A DNA stretch of 64,000 bases. Source: Halomonas sp. KAO (GTDB lineage: Bacteria; Pseudomonadota; Gammaproteobacteria; Pseudomonadales; Halomonadaceae). The stretch covers positions 93,225 to 157,224 of the forward strand of contig NZ_JADNRL010000005.1 of NCBI RefSeq assembly GCF_015595025.1. The letters are read 5' to 3'. Position numbers and translations under genes: made by a program. This document shows positions 24,910-33,626 of the stretch, piece after piece. The number at the start of each line of letters is the position of its first letter. The first letter of the stretch is position 1. The notes under the pieces were generated by a model. It made no database searches and was not told the DNA's origin. It saw only the letters and a program-made list of their open reading frames with translations.

Positions 24910-25662
24910 ATGACCCAACCCGACTCCCCGGCCACCGTGGTGATCTACTCCGGTGGCATGGACTCCTATACCGTGCTGCACCGTGCCCTGCGCGAGGGCC
25001 GCCGGGTACACGCCCTCTCCTTCGACTACGGTCAGCGCCATTCCCGTGAGCTCGAGGTCGCCCGCCGAGTCTGCCAGCGGCTCGGCGTGCCCCATCGGGT
25101 GGTCGACATCACCGCCATCCATGGCCTGATCGACGCCTCGGCACTGACCGATGCCAGCCGTACGCTACCGGAGGCCGACTACGAAGAGACCAGCCTTCAG
25201 GACACCGTGGTGCCCAACCGCAACATGATCCTGCTCTCGCTGGCCATCGCCAAGGCCGTGAACATCGGCGCCGACCGGGTCGATTACGGTGCCCATGGTG
25301 GCGACCACGTGCTCTACCCGGACTGCCGACCCGAATTCGTCGCGGCCATGCAGGCCGTGGCCGGCCTCGCCCACTTCACACCGATCGCCGTTCATGCGCC
25401 CTACCTGCACCACGACAAGGCCGCCATCCTCGCCGATGGCCTGGCCATGGGACTCGACTATGCCGAGACCTGGACCTGCTACCGGGGGGAAGCCCTGGCC
25501 TGCGGGCGTTGCGGCAGCTGCCGGGAGCGCCTGGCGGCCTTCGCCGCCAACGGGGTGCGCGATCCGCTGAGCTATTCCCGGCGGCCCGACGCCGCCGCCG
25601 ATGATCAGCAACCCGACCCCGCCGCCTCCCCGGCCCTACGCTCTGCCACAGGAGATCACTGA
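24910..25662 (+). CDS. queC: 7-cyano-7-deazaguanine synthase QueC
   Basis: 250 residues. ATP-dependent conversion of 7-carboxy-7-deazaguanine plus ammonia to preQ0 in queuosine synthesis. PP-loop motif [18 protein letters not shown] at residues ~11-28; [18 protein letters not shown] is the QueC substrate motif; four cysteines at [15 protein letters not shown] form the zinc site. The C-terminal ~40 residues are Pro/Asp/Ala-rich and disordered. The TGA overlaps the queE ATG (TGATG), giving an operon queC-queE-queD. The ~225-bp upstream region, shared with divergent yegQ, contains no operator I can name. Confidence 0.95.
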   Translation: MTQPDSPATVVIYSGGMDSYTVLHRALREGRRVHALSFDYGQRHSRELEVARRVCQRLGVPHRVVDITAIHGLIDASALTDASRTLPEADYEETSLQDTVVPNRNMILLSLAIAKAVNIGADRVDYGAHGGDHVLYPDCRPEFVAAMQAVAGLAHFTPIAVHAPYLHHDKAAILADGLAMGLDYAETWTCYRGEALACGRCGSCRERLAAFAANGVRDPLSYSRRPDAAADDQQPDPAASPALRSATGDH

Positions 25663-26306
25663 TGTATCAGGTCAAGGAGGCCTTCTACTCGCTGCAGGGC
25701 GAAGGCGGCCAGGCCGGCCGCGCCAGCGTCTTCTGCCGCTTTTCCGGCTGCAACCTCTGGTCGGGTCGCGAGGAGGACCGGGCCCGGGCAGTGTGCCGCT
25801 TCTGCGATACCGACTTTGTCGGCACCGATGGCCAGAACGGCGGACGGTTCGCCTCGGCCTCGGCGCTGGCCGACCACCTGGTCGCCCTGTGGCCGGACGC
25901 CCCCGGCACGGCCACGCCGCAGGTGATCTTTACCGGAGGCGAGCCGCTGCTGCAACTCGACGACCCCCTGATTGCCGCCATGCATGCCCGCAATTTCGAT
26001 GTCGCCGTGGAGACCAACGGCACTCTGCCGGCGCCGCCTGGCATCGACTGGCTGTGTGTCAGCCCCAAGGGCACCGCCCCGCTCGTCCAGGCCTCGGGCG
26101 ACGAGCTCAAGCTGGTCTACCCCCAGGCCGAGGCGCTGCCCGAACAGTTTGTCGACCTGGACTTCCGGCACTTCTTCCTGCAGCCCATGGACACCGCTCC
26201 CCGAGGAGTCGTCGGCGACACCCTGTCCGAGACCGTGGCCTACTGTCTGGCCAACCCCCAGTGGCGGCTGTCGCTGCAGACCCACAAGATTGCGGGGATC
26301 GACTGA
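25662..26306 (+). CDS. queE: 7-carboxy-7-deazaguanine synthase QueE
   Basis: 214 residues. Radical SAM enzyme converting 6-carboxy-tetrahydropterin to 7-carboxy-7-deazaguanine. EAFYSLQGEGGQAGRASVF is the QueE N-terminus. The cluster cysteines follow the C-X14-C-X2-C spacing (SGCNLW ... VCRFCDTDF) known for this class rather than CX3CX2C. IFTGGEPLLQ is the GGEP SAM-binding motif, and VETNGTLP is also conserved. It overlaps queC and queD by one base each, an unusually tight three-gene coupling. Confidence 0.95.
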   Translation: MYQVKEAFYSLQGEGGQAGRASVFCRFSGCNLWSGREEDRARAVCRFCDTDFVGTDGQNGGRFASASALADHLVALWPDAPGTATPQVIFTGGEPLLQLDDPLIAAMHARNFDVAVETNGTLPAPPGIDWLCVSPKGTAPLVQASGDELKLVYPQAEALPEQFVDLDFRHFFLQPMDTAPRGVVGDTLSETVAYCLANPQWRLSLQTHKIAGID

Positions 26307-27151
26307 TGACACTGTTCGTCAACCGCCTCACCCATCTCGACGTTTCCCTGTGGTGTCCCAGCCGAGGCCTGATCGGCGCCAGCTGGTCCGTGGATGCCGA
26401 GCTTGACGGCGAGCTCGGCGAGGATGGCATGCTATTCGACTTCGGCGAGGTGAAGCCGTGGATCAAGACGCGGCTCGACCGGGACGCCGACCACACCCTG
26501 CTGGTACCTACCGCGGCCGCCGGCATCAGTGTGCACGACTGCGACGAGGGGCTCTGTGTGCGCACCGAGACTCCCTATGTCATGGAGGTCCGTGGCCCTC
26601 GCCAGGCCTTCACCCTGCTGCCCTGGGATGCGATCACCCCGAGCCGACTGGCCGAGCAGCTGGCCGCCGAGCTGTCGCACGAGCCACCGCCGCGGGTTGA
26701 GGCCATTCGACTGACACTGCGCGAAGAGACCATCGAGGGGGCAAGCTACACCTATAGCCATGGCCTCAGGCGCCATGCCGGCAACTGCCAGCGCATCGCC
26801 CACGGTCATCGCTCGAGACTCCATATTTGGCAGGATGGCCGGCGCCAACCGGCGCTCGAAGCCGACTGGGCCTCGCGCCTGTCGGATCGCTACCTGGTGG
26901 ACGCGGCCGACGTGACCGAGGGCCTGGGCGCCTCCTCTCTCGGCCGGCTGACCAGCCGTTACACCGCCGAACAGGGGCACTTCATGCTGACCCTGCCTCG
27001 GGAGCGCTGCGCGGTGTTGCCGAGCCCGACCACGGTGGAGCATATCGCCGCCTGGCTCGCCGGCGTGATCAGCCAGGAAACCGGTCGGGTGACTCGAGTG
27101 CAGGCCTTCGAGGGTGTCGACAAGGGCGCCGTGGCCACGGCCCGGCCATAA
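26306..27151 (+). CDS. queD: 6-carboxy-5,6,7,8-tetrahydropterin synthase QueD, long form
   Basis: 281 residues, more than twice the ~120 of E. coli QueD, from ATG 26306 (overlapping the queE TGA). First half: WSVDAELDGEL and MLFDFGEVKPWIKTRLDRDADH carry the T-fold DFGxVK and Asp-His elements. Second half: the catalytic Cys and the HGH zinc motif appear in HAGNCQRIAHGHRSRLHIW (about 148-166). I recall a ~280-residue QueD-like branch in Pseudomonas and relatives, so this is probably a family trait rather than a fusion accident. It turns 7,8-dihydroneopterin triphosphate into CPH4, the QueE substrate. Confidence 0.88.
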   Translation: MTLFVNRLTHLDVSLWCPSRGLIGASWSVDAELDGELGEDGMLFDFGEVKPWIKTRLDRDADHTLLVPTAAAGISVHDCDEGLCVRTETPYVMEVRGPRQAFTLLPWDAITPSRLAEQLAAELSHEPPPRVEAIRLTLREETIEGASYTYSHGLRRHAGNCQRIAHGHRSRLHIWQDGRRQPALEADWASRLSDRYLVDAADVTEGLGASSLGRLTSRYTAEQGHFMLTLPRERCAVLPSPTTVEHIAAWLAGVISQETGRVTRVQAFEGVDKGAVATARP

Positions 27152-27209
27152 GCGAGCCGCTCCACAGTCGCGAGGAGAGCATCATGCAACAGGCACAGGA
27201 GACGCCGGG

Positions 27210-27461
27210 GTGTCGCCCCGGTGCGGGGCATGCTGTATCGCCCCCTCGATCACCTCGCCCATACCCGGCATGCCGGAGGGCAAGCCGGCCGGGACACGCT
27301 GCGTACAGCTGGACGAGCATAACCTCTGTCGGCTGTTCAGTGATCCCTCTCGGCCGGCAGTTTGCCGGCTATTCGACTATGACGCCGAACTGTGCGGCCA
27401 TCATCGCCACCAGGCGCTGGAGCGTATCACGGCGCTGGAGCTATCCACCCGAGAGGCGTGA
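27210..27461 (+). CDS. YkgJ-family zinc/iron-chelating cysteine-cluster protein
   Basis: 83 residues with a GTG start at 27210. An AGGAGA at 27197-27202, 7 nt upstream, fixes this start; an ATG at 27184 is in a different frame and yields a non-conserved product. Cysteine pattern: CGACCIAPSI ... RCVQLDEHNLCRLF ... AVCRLF ... LCGHH. This is the compact YkgJ/UPF0153 cysteine cluster thought to chelate Zn or an Fe-S centre. Conserved IPGMPEGKPAGTRCVQL confirms the family. It lies 58 nt after queD and may belong to that operon. Function unknown. Confidence 0.85.
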   Translation: MSPRCGACCIAPSITSPIPGMPEGKPAGTRCVQLDEHNLCRLFSDPSRPAVCRLFDYDAELCGHHRHQALERITALELSTREA

Positions 27462-27466
27462 TGCCC

Positions 27467-27760
27467 TCAGGTATTCGACTCGAAGTGCTGCAGGGTTTCC
27501 AGCAACTCCCTGACACGTTGTGAAGAGAAGTCATACTCCGCCATCAGCGCCTCGAGTCGTTGTTCAAACCCTTCGGGGGCCGTTGTCGTCCGAGCCATAT
27601 CCTCTGCGTCGGAAGGCTCGAGCGCCAGTTCGGAAGCAGGTTCGGCCGCCGGCGTGGTGTCCAGCGCGCGCAGGGCCTCGGCAAAGGCATCGTCGAGTTC
27701 CCGGAACTGGCGCAGCTTATCGCGCTCACCCATGGCTTTGCGTGGTGTCTGTTGTTTCAT
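27467..27760 (-). CDS. Hypothetical protein, acidic and coiled-coil-like
   Basis: 97 residues, not recognised. Lys/Arg-rich start (MKQQTPRKAMGERDKLRQF), then an acidic Ala/Glu-rich middle and a helical tail FEQRLEALMAEYDFSSQRVRE. Codon use is like the surrounding genes. The ribosome-binding site is weak. Convergent with the YkgJ gene (stops 5 nt apart) and downstream of mvaT on the same strand, but a strong hairpin separates it from mvaT. No function can be offered. Confidence 0.6.
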   Translation of the reverse strand: MKQQTPRKAMGERDKLRQFRELDDAFAEALRALDTTPAAEPASELALEPSDAEDMARTTTAPEGFEQRLEALMAEYDFSSQRVRELLETLQHFESNT

Positions 27761-27958
27761 TGGTGGTCATCTTAAAGCGGGCGAAATGAGGCGTGCATGG
27801 CACATCGCCCGATTGGAGAAGCGTCGATTATACTCGCATTCAGCGCGCTCGCTAAAGCCATCATGCTCCACACGCCAGAGCCAGCCCCTGGGAATGGCTC
27901 CAGCCCAGCGGCTCGCCCTCCCGTTCAAGAGCAGACTGCGGCCTGATGGCGGGATACA

Positions 27959-27984
27959 CGAACGGCGCCCACAGGCGCCGTTCG
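27959..27984 (-). terminator. Stem-loop after mvaT
   Basis: CGAACGGCGCC (27959-27969) pairs perfectly with GGCGCCGTTCG (27974-27984), an 11-bp stem with a CACA loop, 34 nt downstream of the mvaT stop. The minus-strand tail reads TGTATCC, so the T-run is weak. Confidence 0.65.
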
Positions 27985-28017
27985 CAAGAGCCGGTCTCTG
28001 CCGTTCACGCCAGAAAC

Positions 28018-28398
28018 CTAGTCTTCAACACGCACCAGCCAGGACTCGACGGTGTCGGGACCGAACTCATCCTTCCACGCCTTGAGAGTCTTCTGGTTAC
28101 CACCGCGAGTCTCGACGACTTCTCCGGTATTGGGGTTCTTGTAGATCTTCAGCTTGCGCTTGCGACGCGTGCCGGTGGAAGCGGTTGTCGCCGCCTTGGT
28201 CCCGGAAGTTGCCGGCTTGGGATCGAGCAGTGCAATGACCTCGGCTGCACTCTTGCCATACTCCTTCATCAGCGACTCGAGCTTTTCCTTGAACTCGAGC
28301 TCGCTCTGTAGGCGCTTATCATTTTGCAGCTTATCAAGATTTGCCTGGAGCTCCTTCAACTGCTGCTCCATCTGCATATATTCGTTAAGAAGAGACAT
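28018..28398 (-). CDS. mvaT: MvaT-family nucleoid-associated transcriptional silencer (H-NS-like)
   Basis: 126 residues. N-terminal coiled-coil oligomerisation domain (residues 1-60, EYMQMEQQLKELQANLDKL), Thr/Ala linker, and a basic C-terminal DNA-binding domain with KIYKNPNTGEVVETRGGNQK and LKAWKDEFG. The last is the MvaT AT-pincer-type motif (xGGNxK). It binds AT-rich DNA and silences foreign genes. It is closer to Pseudomonas MvaT/MvaU than to enterobacterial H-NS, which would have a TWTG-GR-P motif instead. The upstream region is conspicuously AT-rich for this genome, as expected if the gene autoregulates. Monocistronic. Confidence 0.92.
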   Translation of the reverse strand: MSLLNEYMQMEQQLKELQANLDKLQNDKRLQSELEFKEKLESLMKEYGKSAAEVIALLDPKPATSGTKAATTASTGTRRKRKLKIYKNPNTGEVVETRGGNQKTLKAWKDEFGPDTVESWLVRVED

Positions 28399-28689
28399 GG
28401 GAAGTTTCCTTGGAAATTACGACGGGATGCAAGGGATGTATATTATGCGCGTTAATCTCGATCCTTGGCAATAGTCTGGTTGAATTGATTAGCCAGTACA
28501 AGCCGTCGCAATTAAATACTTCCACCGACACTCAAGCTCAACAGTAGTGGCAAGCAAATAAATCACCAGGATGATGAACTCTCCTTGGCAAATAACTTTA
28601 CGAGTTCATGGCACCACTATTAAGCAGAGACCCCGAGAGGCCGGAGCTCGCCCATCATCTCGATCATCGAGAGGGGAAATATCTCGTAT
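28399..28689. other. AT-rich intergenic region upstream of mvaT
   Basis: About 290 bp without a gene. Base composition is clearly more AT-rich than the flanking coding DNA (for example caattaaatactt, gcaaataaatcacc, gcaaataactttacg). It holds the probable mvaT promoter (28442-28471). The rest shows no ORF with coding-like codon use; it is a reasonable MvaT autoregulatory region. Confidence 0.6.
28442..28471 (-). promoter_or_regulatory. Probable sigma-70 promoter of mvaT
   Basis: On the minus strand TTGCCA (28466-28471) is followed after 18 bp by CATAAT (28442-28447), about 45 bp upstream of the mvaT ATG. A good -35 and -10 match in an AT-rich context. Confidence 0.6.
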
Positions 28690-28718
28690 AAAAAAACCGC
28701 CGCCCCGTAGGGCGGCGG
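28690..28718 (-). terminator. Rho-independent terminator of rpsA
   Basis: On the minus strand CCGCCGCCC (from 28718) pairs with GGGCGGCGG around a TACG tetraloop and runs into seven Ts (28696-28690). It lies 28 nt after the rpsA stop. A textbook intrinsic terminator. Confidence 0.95.
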
Positions 28719-28746
28719 TCTTGGCGGATCGGAAAGCGTTATCCGA

Positions 28747-30423
28747 TCAGTCCTGACCCATCTGCTGCTTGATCAGGTCACCGATGGTGGTCGGGCCACC
28801 ACTCTCGGGAGCCTCTTCACGCAGCTTCTTCAGGTTCTGACGAGTGTCGTCCTGATCCTTGGCCTTGATGGAGAGGTTGATCTGACGGTTCTTGCGATCC
28901 ACACCGATGATGCGAGCCTCGACGCTGTCACCCTCGTTGAGGACGTTGCGAGCATCCTCGACGCGGTCGGCGCTGATCTCGGAGGCCTTGAGCACGGCGA
29001 TGACATCGGTCGCCAGCTCGACCTGGGCTTCCTTGGCATCGACCTCGATCACACGACCGGTCACCACAGTGCCCTTGTCGTTCACGGCCAGGAACTCGGC
29101 GACCGGATCGGTATCCAGCTGCTTGATGCCCAGGGAGATGCGCTCGCGTTCCGGATCGATGGAGAGGATCACGGCCTCGGCCTCGTCGCCCTTCTTGAAC
29201 TGGCGAACCGCTTCTTCGCCGGTATCGGTCCAGGAGATGTCGGAGAGGTGCACCAGGCCATCGATGCCGCCTTCCAGGCCGATGAAGATACCGAAGTCGG
29301 TGATCGACTTGATGGTACCGGCAACGCGATCGCCCTTGTTGTACGTGGCGCTGAAGGTCTCCCACGGGTTGGCGGTGCACTGCTTGATACCCAGGGAGAT
29401 ACGACGACGCTCCTCGTCGATGTCCAGCACCATGACGTCCACGTCGTCGCCGACCTGCACCACCTTGGACGGATGGATGTTCTTGTTGGTCCAGTCCATC
29501 TCGGAGACGTGAACCAGACCCTCGACACCCTCTTCCAGCTCGGCGAAGCAGCCGTAGTCGGTGAGGTTGGTGACGGTGGCGTGAACCTTGGTACCTTCCG
29601 GGTAACGATCCTTGATGTTGACCCACGGATCCTCGCCCAGCTGCTTCAGACCCAGAGACACACGGTTGCGCTCGCGGTCGAACTTGAGGACCTTGACGCT
29701 GATCTCGTCACCCACGGCCACGATCTCGCTCGGATGCTTGATACGCTTCCAGGCCATGTCGGTGATGTGCAGCAGACCGTCGACGCCACCCAGATCGACG
29801 AAGGCGCCGTAATCGGTGAGGTTCTTGACGATACCCAGGATCTGCTGGCCTTCCTGCAGAGTCGCAAGCAGGGCCTCACGCTCGGCGCTGTTCTCGGCCT
29901 CGAGGACGGCACGACGGGAAACGACAACGTTGTTGCGCTTCGGGTCGAGTTTGATGACCTTGAAGTCGAGCTCCTTGTTCTCGAGGTGCGTGGTGTCGCG
30001 CACCGGACGCACGTCGACCAGGGAGCCCGGCAGGAAGGCACGGATGGAGTCGACATCGACGGTGAAGCCACCCTTGACCTTACCGTTGATCACGCCCTTG
30101 ACGATCTCGTCCTTCTCGAAGGCAGCTTCCAGCACCTTCCACGCTTCGGCACGCTTGGCCTTCTCGCGGGACAGGCGGGTCTCGCCGAAACCGTCTTCAA
30201 CGGCTTCCAGGGCGACGTGGACCTCGTCACCGACGGCGATGGCCAGCTCACCGTTCTCGTCACGGAACTGGGCCGAGGGGATCTGACCTTCGGACTTCAG
30301 GCCGGCATTGACGGTAACCCAGTCACCCTCGATGTCGACAACGGTAGCCACGACGATGGCGCCCGGCTCCATGTTGATGTCCTGGAGAGACTGTTCAAAA
30401 AGTTCAGCAAAGCTTTCGCTCAT
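28747..30423 (-). CDS. rpsA: 30S ribosomal protein S1
   Basis: 558 residues, the usual length for proteobacterial S1. It binds mRNA and delivers it to the 30S subunit. Six S1 OB-fold repeats are visible; repeats 3-6 start near [59 protein letters not shown] and the degenerate last copy. Start [13 protein letters not shown] is typical, with AGGA upstream of ATG. Last gene of the gyrA-serC-pheA-tyrA/aroA-cmk-rpsA run, 180 nt after cmk, with its own structured leader and a perfect terminator. Confidence 0.97.
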   Translation of the reverse strand: MSESFAELFEQSLQDINMEPGAIVVATVVDIEGDWVTVNAGLKSEGQIPSAQFRDENGELAIAVGDEVHVALEAVEDGFGETRLSREKAKRAEAWKVLEAAFEKDEIVKGVINGKVKGGFTVDVDSIRAFLPGSLVDVRPVRDTTHLENKELDFKVIKLDPKRNNVVVSRRAVLEAENSAEREALLATLQEGQQILGIVKNLTDYGAFVDLGGVDGLLHITDMAWKRIKHPSEIVAVGDEISVKVLKFDRERNRVSLGLKQLGEDPWVNIKDRYPEGTKVHATVTNLTDYGCFAELEEGVEGLVHVSEMDWTNKNIHPSKVVQVGDDVDVMVLDIDEERRRISLGIKQCTANPWETFSATYNKGDRVAGTIKSITDFGIFIGLEGGIDGLVHLSDISWTDTGEEAVRQFKKGDEAEAVILSIDPERERISLGIKQLDTDPVAEFLAVNDKGTVVTGRVIEVDAKEAQVELATDVIAVLKASEISADRVEDARNVLNEGDSVEARIIGVDRKNRQINLSIKAKDQDDTRQNLKKLREEAPESGGPTTIGDLIKQQMGQD

Positions 30424-30535
30424 GATGTTCCTACGTGATCAACGTTAAAGTGCGGCAGGGCCGCTTCCTCCGCACCACCAGCGAGTGCGGGCCTTATTCA
30501 CCAAACCCCCGGAGATGTTGGCGCTGGTTCGACCT

Positions 30536-30565
30536 GGCTCGGCTCTCGGCAAACGGTGCCGAGCC
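30536..30565 (-). promoter_or_regulatory. rpsA: Structured leader between cmk and rpsA (alternative hairpins)
   Basis: GCCGAGCC (30558-30565) can pair with GGCTCGGC (30536-30543) or, as GCCGAG, with the closer CTCGGC (30545-30550). The two hairpins are mutually exclusive. No T-tract follows on the minus strand, so this is not an obvious cmk terminator. E. coli S1 represses its own translation through leader hairpins, so a similar role is plausible here. Confidence 0.4.
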
Positions 30566-30603
30566 ACGTCATCACATGCTGCCGGAGGCGCCGCAAGGGA
30601 GTT

Positions 30604-31308
30604 TCAGGCGTCGGGGAGCAGACCACGCTGGGTCAGCAGCTCCGTCAGCCGATCCACCACTTCCGGTATCGTCAGGCGCGTGGTATCAAGCGTGATGGCA
30701 TCTTCTGCCGGCTTGAGTGGCGCCACGCTGCGCTGCATGTCGCGGGCGTCGCGCGCCTGAATCTCCTTCAAAAGACTCGATAGACTAGCATCCACACCGG
30801 ACTCCCGCAACTGGGCCTGGCGACGATGGGCCCGCTCCTCGGCACTCGCGGTGAGAAATATCTTCAGAGGTGCATCGGTGAAGACCACGGTGCCCATATC
30901 ACGGCCATCGGCCACCAGCCCCGGGGACTGGCGGAAGTCACGCTGGCGACTCAGCAGTGCCTCACGGACCGCCGGCAACGCCGCCACACGGGAGGCCGCA
31001 TCGCCTACCTGCTCGGTGCGGATGGTAGTGGTGGCATCGCTGCCCTCGAGCATCACCCGGGTGGCGCCGCCTTCGGCGACAAACACCACCTCGAGATGGC
31101 GCGCCACCTCGGCGAGACTCGCCTCATCATCCAGGGAGACGTCATGCTTGCCGGCAGCCAGTGCCGTGAGTCGATAGAGGGCGCCACTGTCGAGCAGGTG
31201 CCAGCCCAGGCGTTCAGCCACCAGGCGGCTGATGGTGCCCTTGCCGGCACCACCGGGGCCATCGATCGTCAATACCGGCGCCTGGGGGGTGGTCTGGGAA
31301 TCGCTCAT
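30604..31308 (-). CDS. cmk: Cytidylate kinase
   Basis: 234 residues. Phosphorylates CMP/dCMP with ATP. P-loop [19 protein letters not shown] (residues ~14-32), [20 protein letters not shown] (the DGRDxGTVVFP region that binds the base and ribose), and the Arg-rich [16 protein letters not shown]. Its ATG overlaps the stop of tyrA/aroA by 4 nt. The usual cmk-rpsA adjacency is kept. Confidence 0.95.
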   Translation of the reverse strand: MSDSQTTPQAPVLTIDGPGGAGKGTISRLVAERLGWHLLDSGALYRLTALAAGKHDVSLDDEASLAEVARHLEVVFVAEGGATRVMLEGSDATTTIRTEQVGDAASRVAALPAVREALLSRQRDFRQSPGLVADGRDMGTVVFTDAPLKIFLTASAEERAHRRQAQLRESGVDASLSSLLKEIQARDARDMQRSVAPLKPAEDAITLDTTRLTIPEVVDRLTELLTQRGLLPDA

Positions 31309-33623
31309 GCCCCCTCCTCGCCGCTCTCTTCCGTGAGTGTCAGCCCCACCTTGCGCGCCAGGTCGACGAACCCGGGGAAGGAGGTAGCCACGTTGGCACA
31401 GTCATCGATGATGATCTCCTCGCTCGCCCGCAGCGCAGCGATGGCGAACGACATGGCGATGCGATGGTCCTCGAGGCTGTCGATACGGCCGCCACCATAG
31501 TTGGGACCCTCGGCACTGCCTCCACCAACGATATCGATGCCATCGGGGTAGAGGGTGTGCTCGACGCCGATGGCGGCCAGCCCGTCGGCCATCGCCTGCA
31601 ACCGGTCGGACTCCTTGACGCGCAGCTCTTCCGCGCCGCGCAGACGCGTGGTTCCCCGGGCATTGGCCGCGGCAATAAACAGCGCCGGAAACTCGTCGAT
31701 GGCCAGGGGCACCTGCTCCAGCGGAATACCGATGCCCTGCAGCGGCGCATGACGGATATGCAGATCGGCTACCGGTTCGCCCCCTACCTCGCGCTCGTTC
31801 TCCAGGCGCAGATCGGCTCCCATCAACTTGAGGATATTGATCACGCCGATACGAGTCGGGTTGATGCCCACATGCTCGAGCACCAGGTCCGAGCCCGGGG
31901 TTATCGCCGCGGCCACCAGGAAGAAGGTCGCCGAGGAGATATCGCTGGGCACATCGATGGGCGCCGCGGTGAGACGACCACCACCGGAGAGCCAGCAGGT
32001 ATCCCCATCACGGTGCACCGTATAGCCGAACCCGGCCAGCATGCGCTCGGTGTGATCACGGGTCGGGGCCGGTTCGCTGACCCGGGTCTCCCCCTCCGCA
32101 TACAGGCCGGCAAGCAGCAGGCAGGACTTCACCTGGGCACTGGCCATGGGCATGTCGTAGGTGATGCCTTTGAGCGGACGACCACCATGGAGTCGCAGCG
32201 GCGGACGCCCCCCCTCGGCGGTGTCGATCTCGGCCCCCATCAGGCGCAGCGGGTCGGCCACCCGGTTCATCGGACGCTTGGTCAGGGAGGTATCGCCGGT
32301 GAGCACGGTATCGAAGGCCTGTCCGGCCAGCAGCCCGGCGAACAGGCGCATGGCGGTACCGGCATTGCCGACATACAGGGGGCCAGAGGGCTTCTTGAGG
32401 CCGTGCAGGCCGACCCCATGGACGGTGACTCGTCCCTGGTTTGGCCCCTCGATGGCCACCCCCATCTCGCGGAATGCCTGAAGGGTCGCCAGACTGTCCT
32501 CTCCCTCCAGAAACCCCTTGATCTCGGTGACCCCCTCGGCCAGTGCGCCGAGCATGATGGAGCGATGGGAGATCGACTTGTCGCCGGGAACACGAATGCG
32601 CCCGACCACGGCACCACCGGGGCTCATCCGGTAGCGCAGATTACCTTGCTGTTGCATCTGATATTCCGCCTGATAGCTGGTCTTGTTGAGCAGGGATTCG
32701 AAGTAGTGCCGAGCATGGCTGGCGCGATCGAAGATCGCCAACATGGCGTCACCATCACCACGCTCCACGGCATCACGCAGGCGTGCCACGCCGGCCTCGA
32801 AGTCATCGAGGGAGGCGAGCACGGCATCACGATTGGCGGTGAAGATGTCACGCCACATGACGGGGTCGCTGCCGGCGATACGCGTGAAGTCACGAAAGCC
32901 ACCGGCGGCATAGCGAAAGATCTCCAGGCGCTCATCCTGGCGCGCCAGCGTGTCCACCAGCGAGAAGGCCAGCAGATGTGGCAGGTGGCTGGTGCGAGCC
33001 AGCACCTGATCGTGGCGCTCCACCTCCATCTCCAGCACGTCGGCACCACAGGCGCCCCACAGCGCCTGTACGCGGGCCAGCGCCTCGGGGTCGGTATTCG
33101 GTTCGGGCGTGAGGATCACCTTGTGGCCGATATAGAGCTCGGGGTCGGCCGCGGCCACGCCGCTCTTTTCGGAGCCGGCGATGGGGTGGCCGAGCACCAG
33201 GTTGGCCGGCATCCGACCGAAGACCTCCAGCGCACAGTCGCGGATGGCCGCCTTGGTACTGCCCACATCGGTGATCACCACGTCGCCGACGGCGTCACCC
33301 AGATAGCGGGCCAGCTCAACCATCACGCTGCGCATGGCCAGCACCGGCACGGCCAGCACGATCAGCGAAGCACCGTCGACCACCCTTTCGAGGCGAGTAT
33401 CACCGCGATCGATCAGCCCCATCTCGAGGCCGCGCCGAATCTCGTCCGGATCCGGATCACAGGCGACGATCTGCTCAGCCGGCCCGAAGCCGCCGAGATC
33501 GCCGCTGTCGCGACGACCGTAGCCACTGGCTCTCAGGGCGGCGGCCAGCGAGCCCCCGATCAGGCCGAGCCCGACGATCAGGATGCGAGACTCCTCGTGC
33601 TTGCGCGTCACCATCGATGCCAT
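31305..33623 (-). CDS. Fused prephenate dehydrogenase / 3-phosphoshikimate 1-carboxyvinyltransferase (TyrA-AroA)
   Basis: 772 residues. The N-terminal ~300 are TyrA: NAD-binding [17 protein letters not shown] (residues ~14-30), [20 protein letters not shown]. From ~330 onward is AroA (EPSP synthase): [46 protein letters not shown], and the end-domain [10 protein letters not shown]. It supplies two steps of aromatic amino acid synthesis in one chain, a fusion also known in Pseudomonas. It lies 3 nt after pheA. In many relatives a hisC-type aminotransferase sits between pheA and this gene; here it is absent. The residue corresponding to E. coli EPSPS Pro101 appears to be Leu. Confidence 0.95.
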   Translation of the reverse strand: MASMVTRKHEESRILIVGLGLIGGSLAAALRASGYGRRDSGDLGGFGPAEQIVACDPDPDEIRRGLEMGLIDRGDTRLERVVDGASLIVLAVPVLAMRSVMVELARYLGDAVGDVVITDVGSTKAAIRDCALEVFGRMPANLVLGHPIAGSEKSGVAAADPELYIGHKVILTPEPNTDPEALARVQALWGACGADVLEMEVERHDQVLARTSHLPHLLAFSLVDTLARQDERLEIFRYAAGGFRDFTRIAGSDPVMWRDIFTANRDAVLASLDDFEAGVARLRDAVERGDGDAMLAIFDRASHARHYFESLLNKTSYQAEYQMQQQGNLRYRMSPGGAVVGRIRVPGDKSISHRSIMLGALAEGVTEIKGFLEGEDSLATLQAFREMGVAIEGPNQGRVTVHGVGLHGLKKPSGPLYVGNAGTAMRLFAGLLAGQAFDTVLTGDTSLTKRPMNRVADPLRLMGAEIDTAEGGRPPLRLHGGRPLKGITYDMPMASAQVKSCLLLAGLYAEGETRVSEPAPTRDHTERMLAGFGYTVHRDGDTCWLSGGGRLTAAPIDVPSDISSATFFLVAAAITPGSDLVLEHVGINPTRIGVINILKLMGADLRLENEREVGGEPVADLHIRHAPLQGIGIPLEQVPLAIDEFPALFIAAANARGTTRLRGAEELRVKESDRLQAMADGLAAIGVEHTLYPDGIDIVGGGSAEGPNYGGGRIDSLEDHRIAMSFAIAALRASEEIIIDDCANVATSFPGFVDLARKVGLTLTEESGEEGA

Positions 33624-33626
33624 GCC

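Noticed and set aside
27184..27513. A frameshifted or broken YkgJ gene
   Set aside because: The cysteine protein is intact in one frame from GTG 27210 with its own ribosome-binding site; no frameshift is needed.
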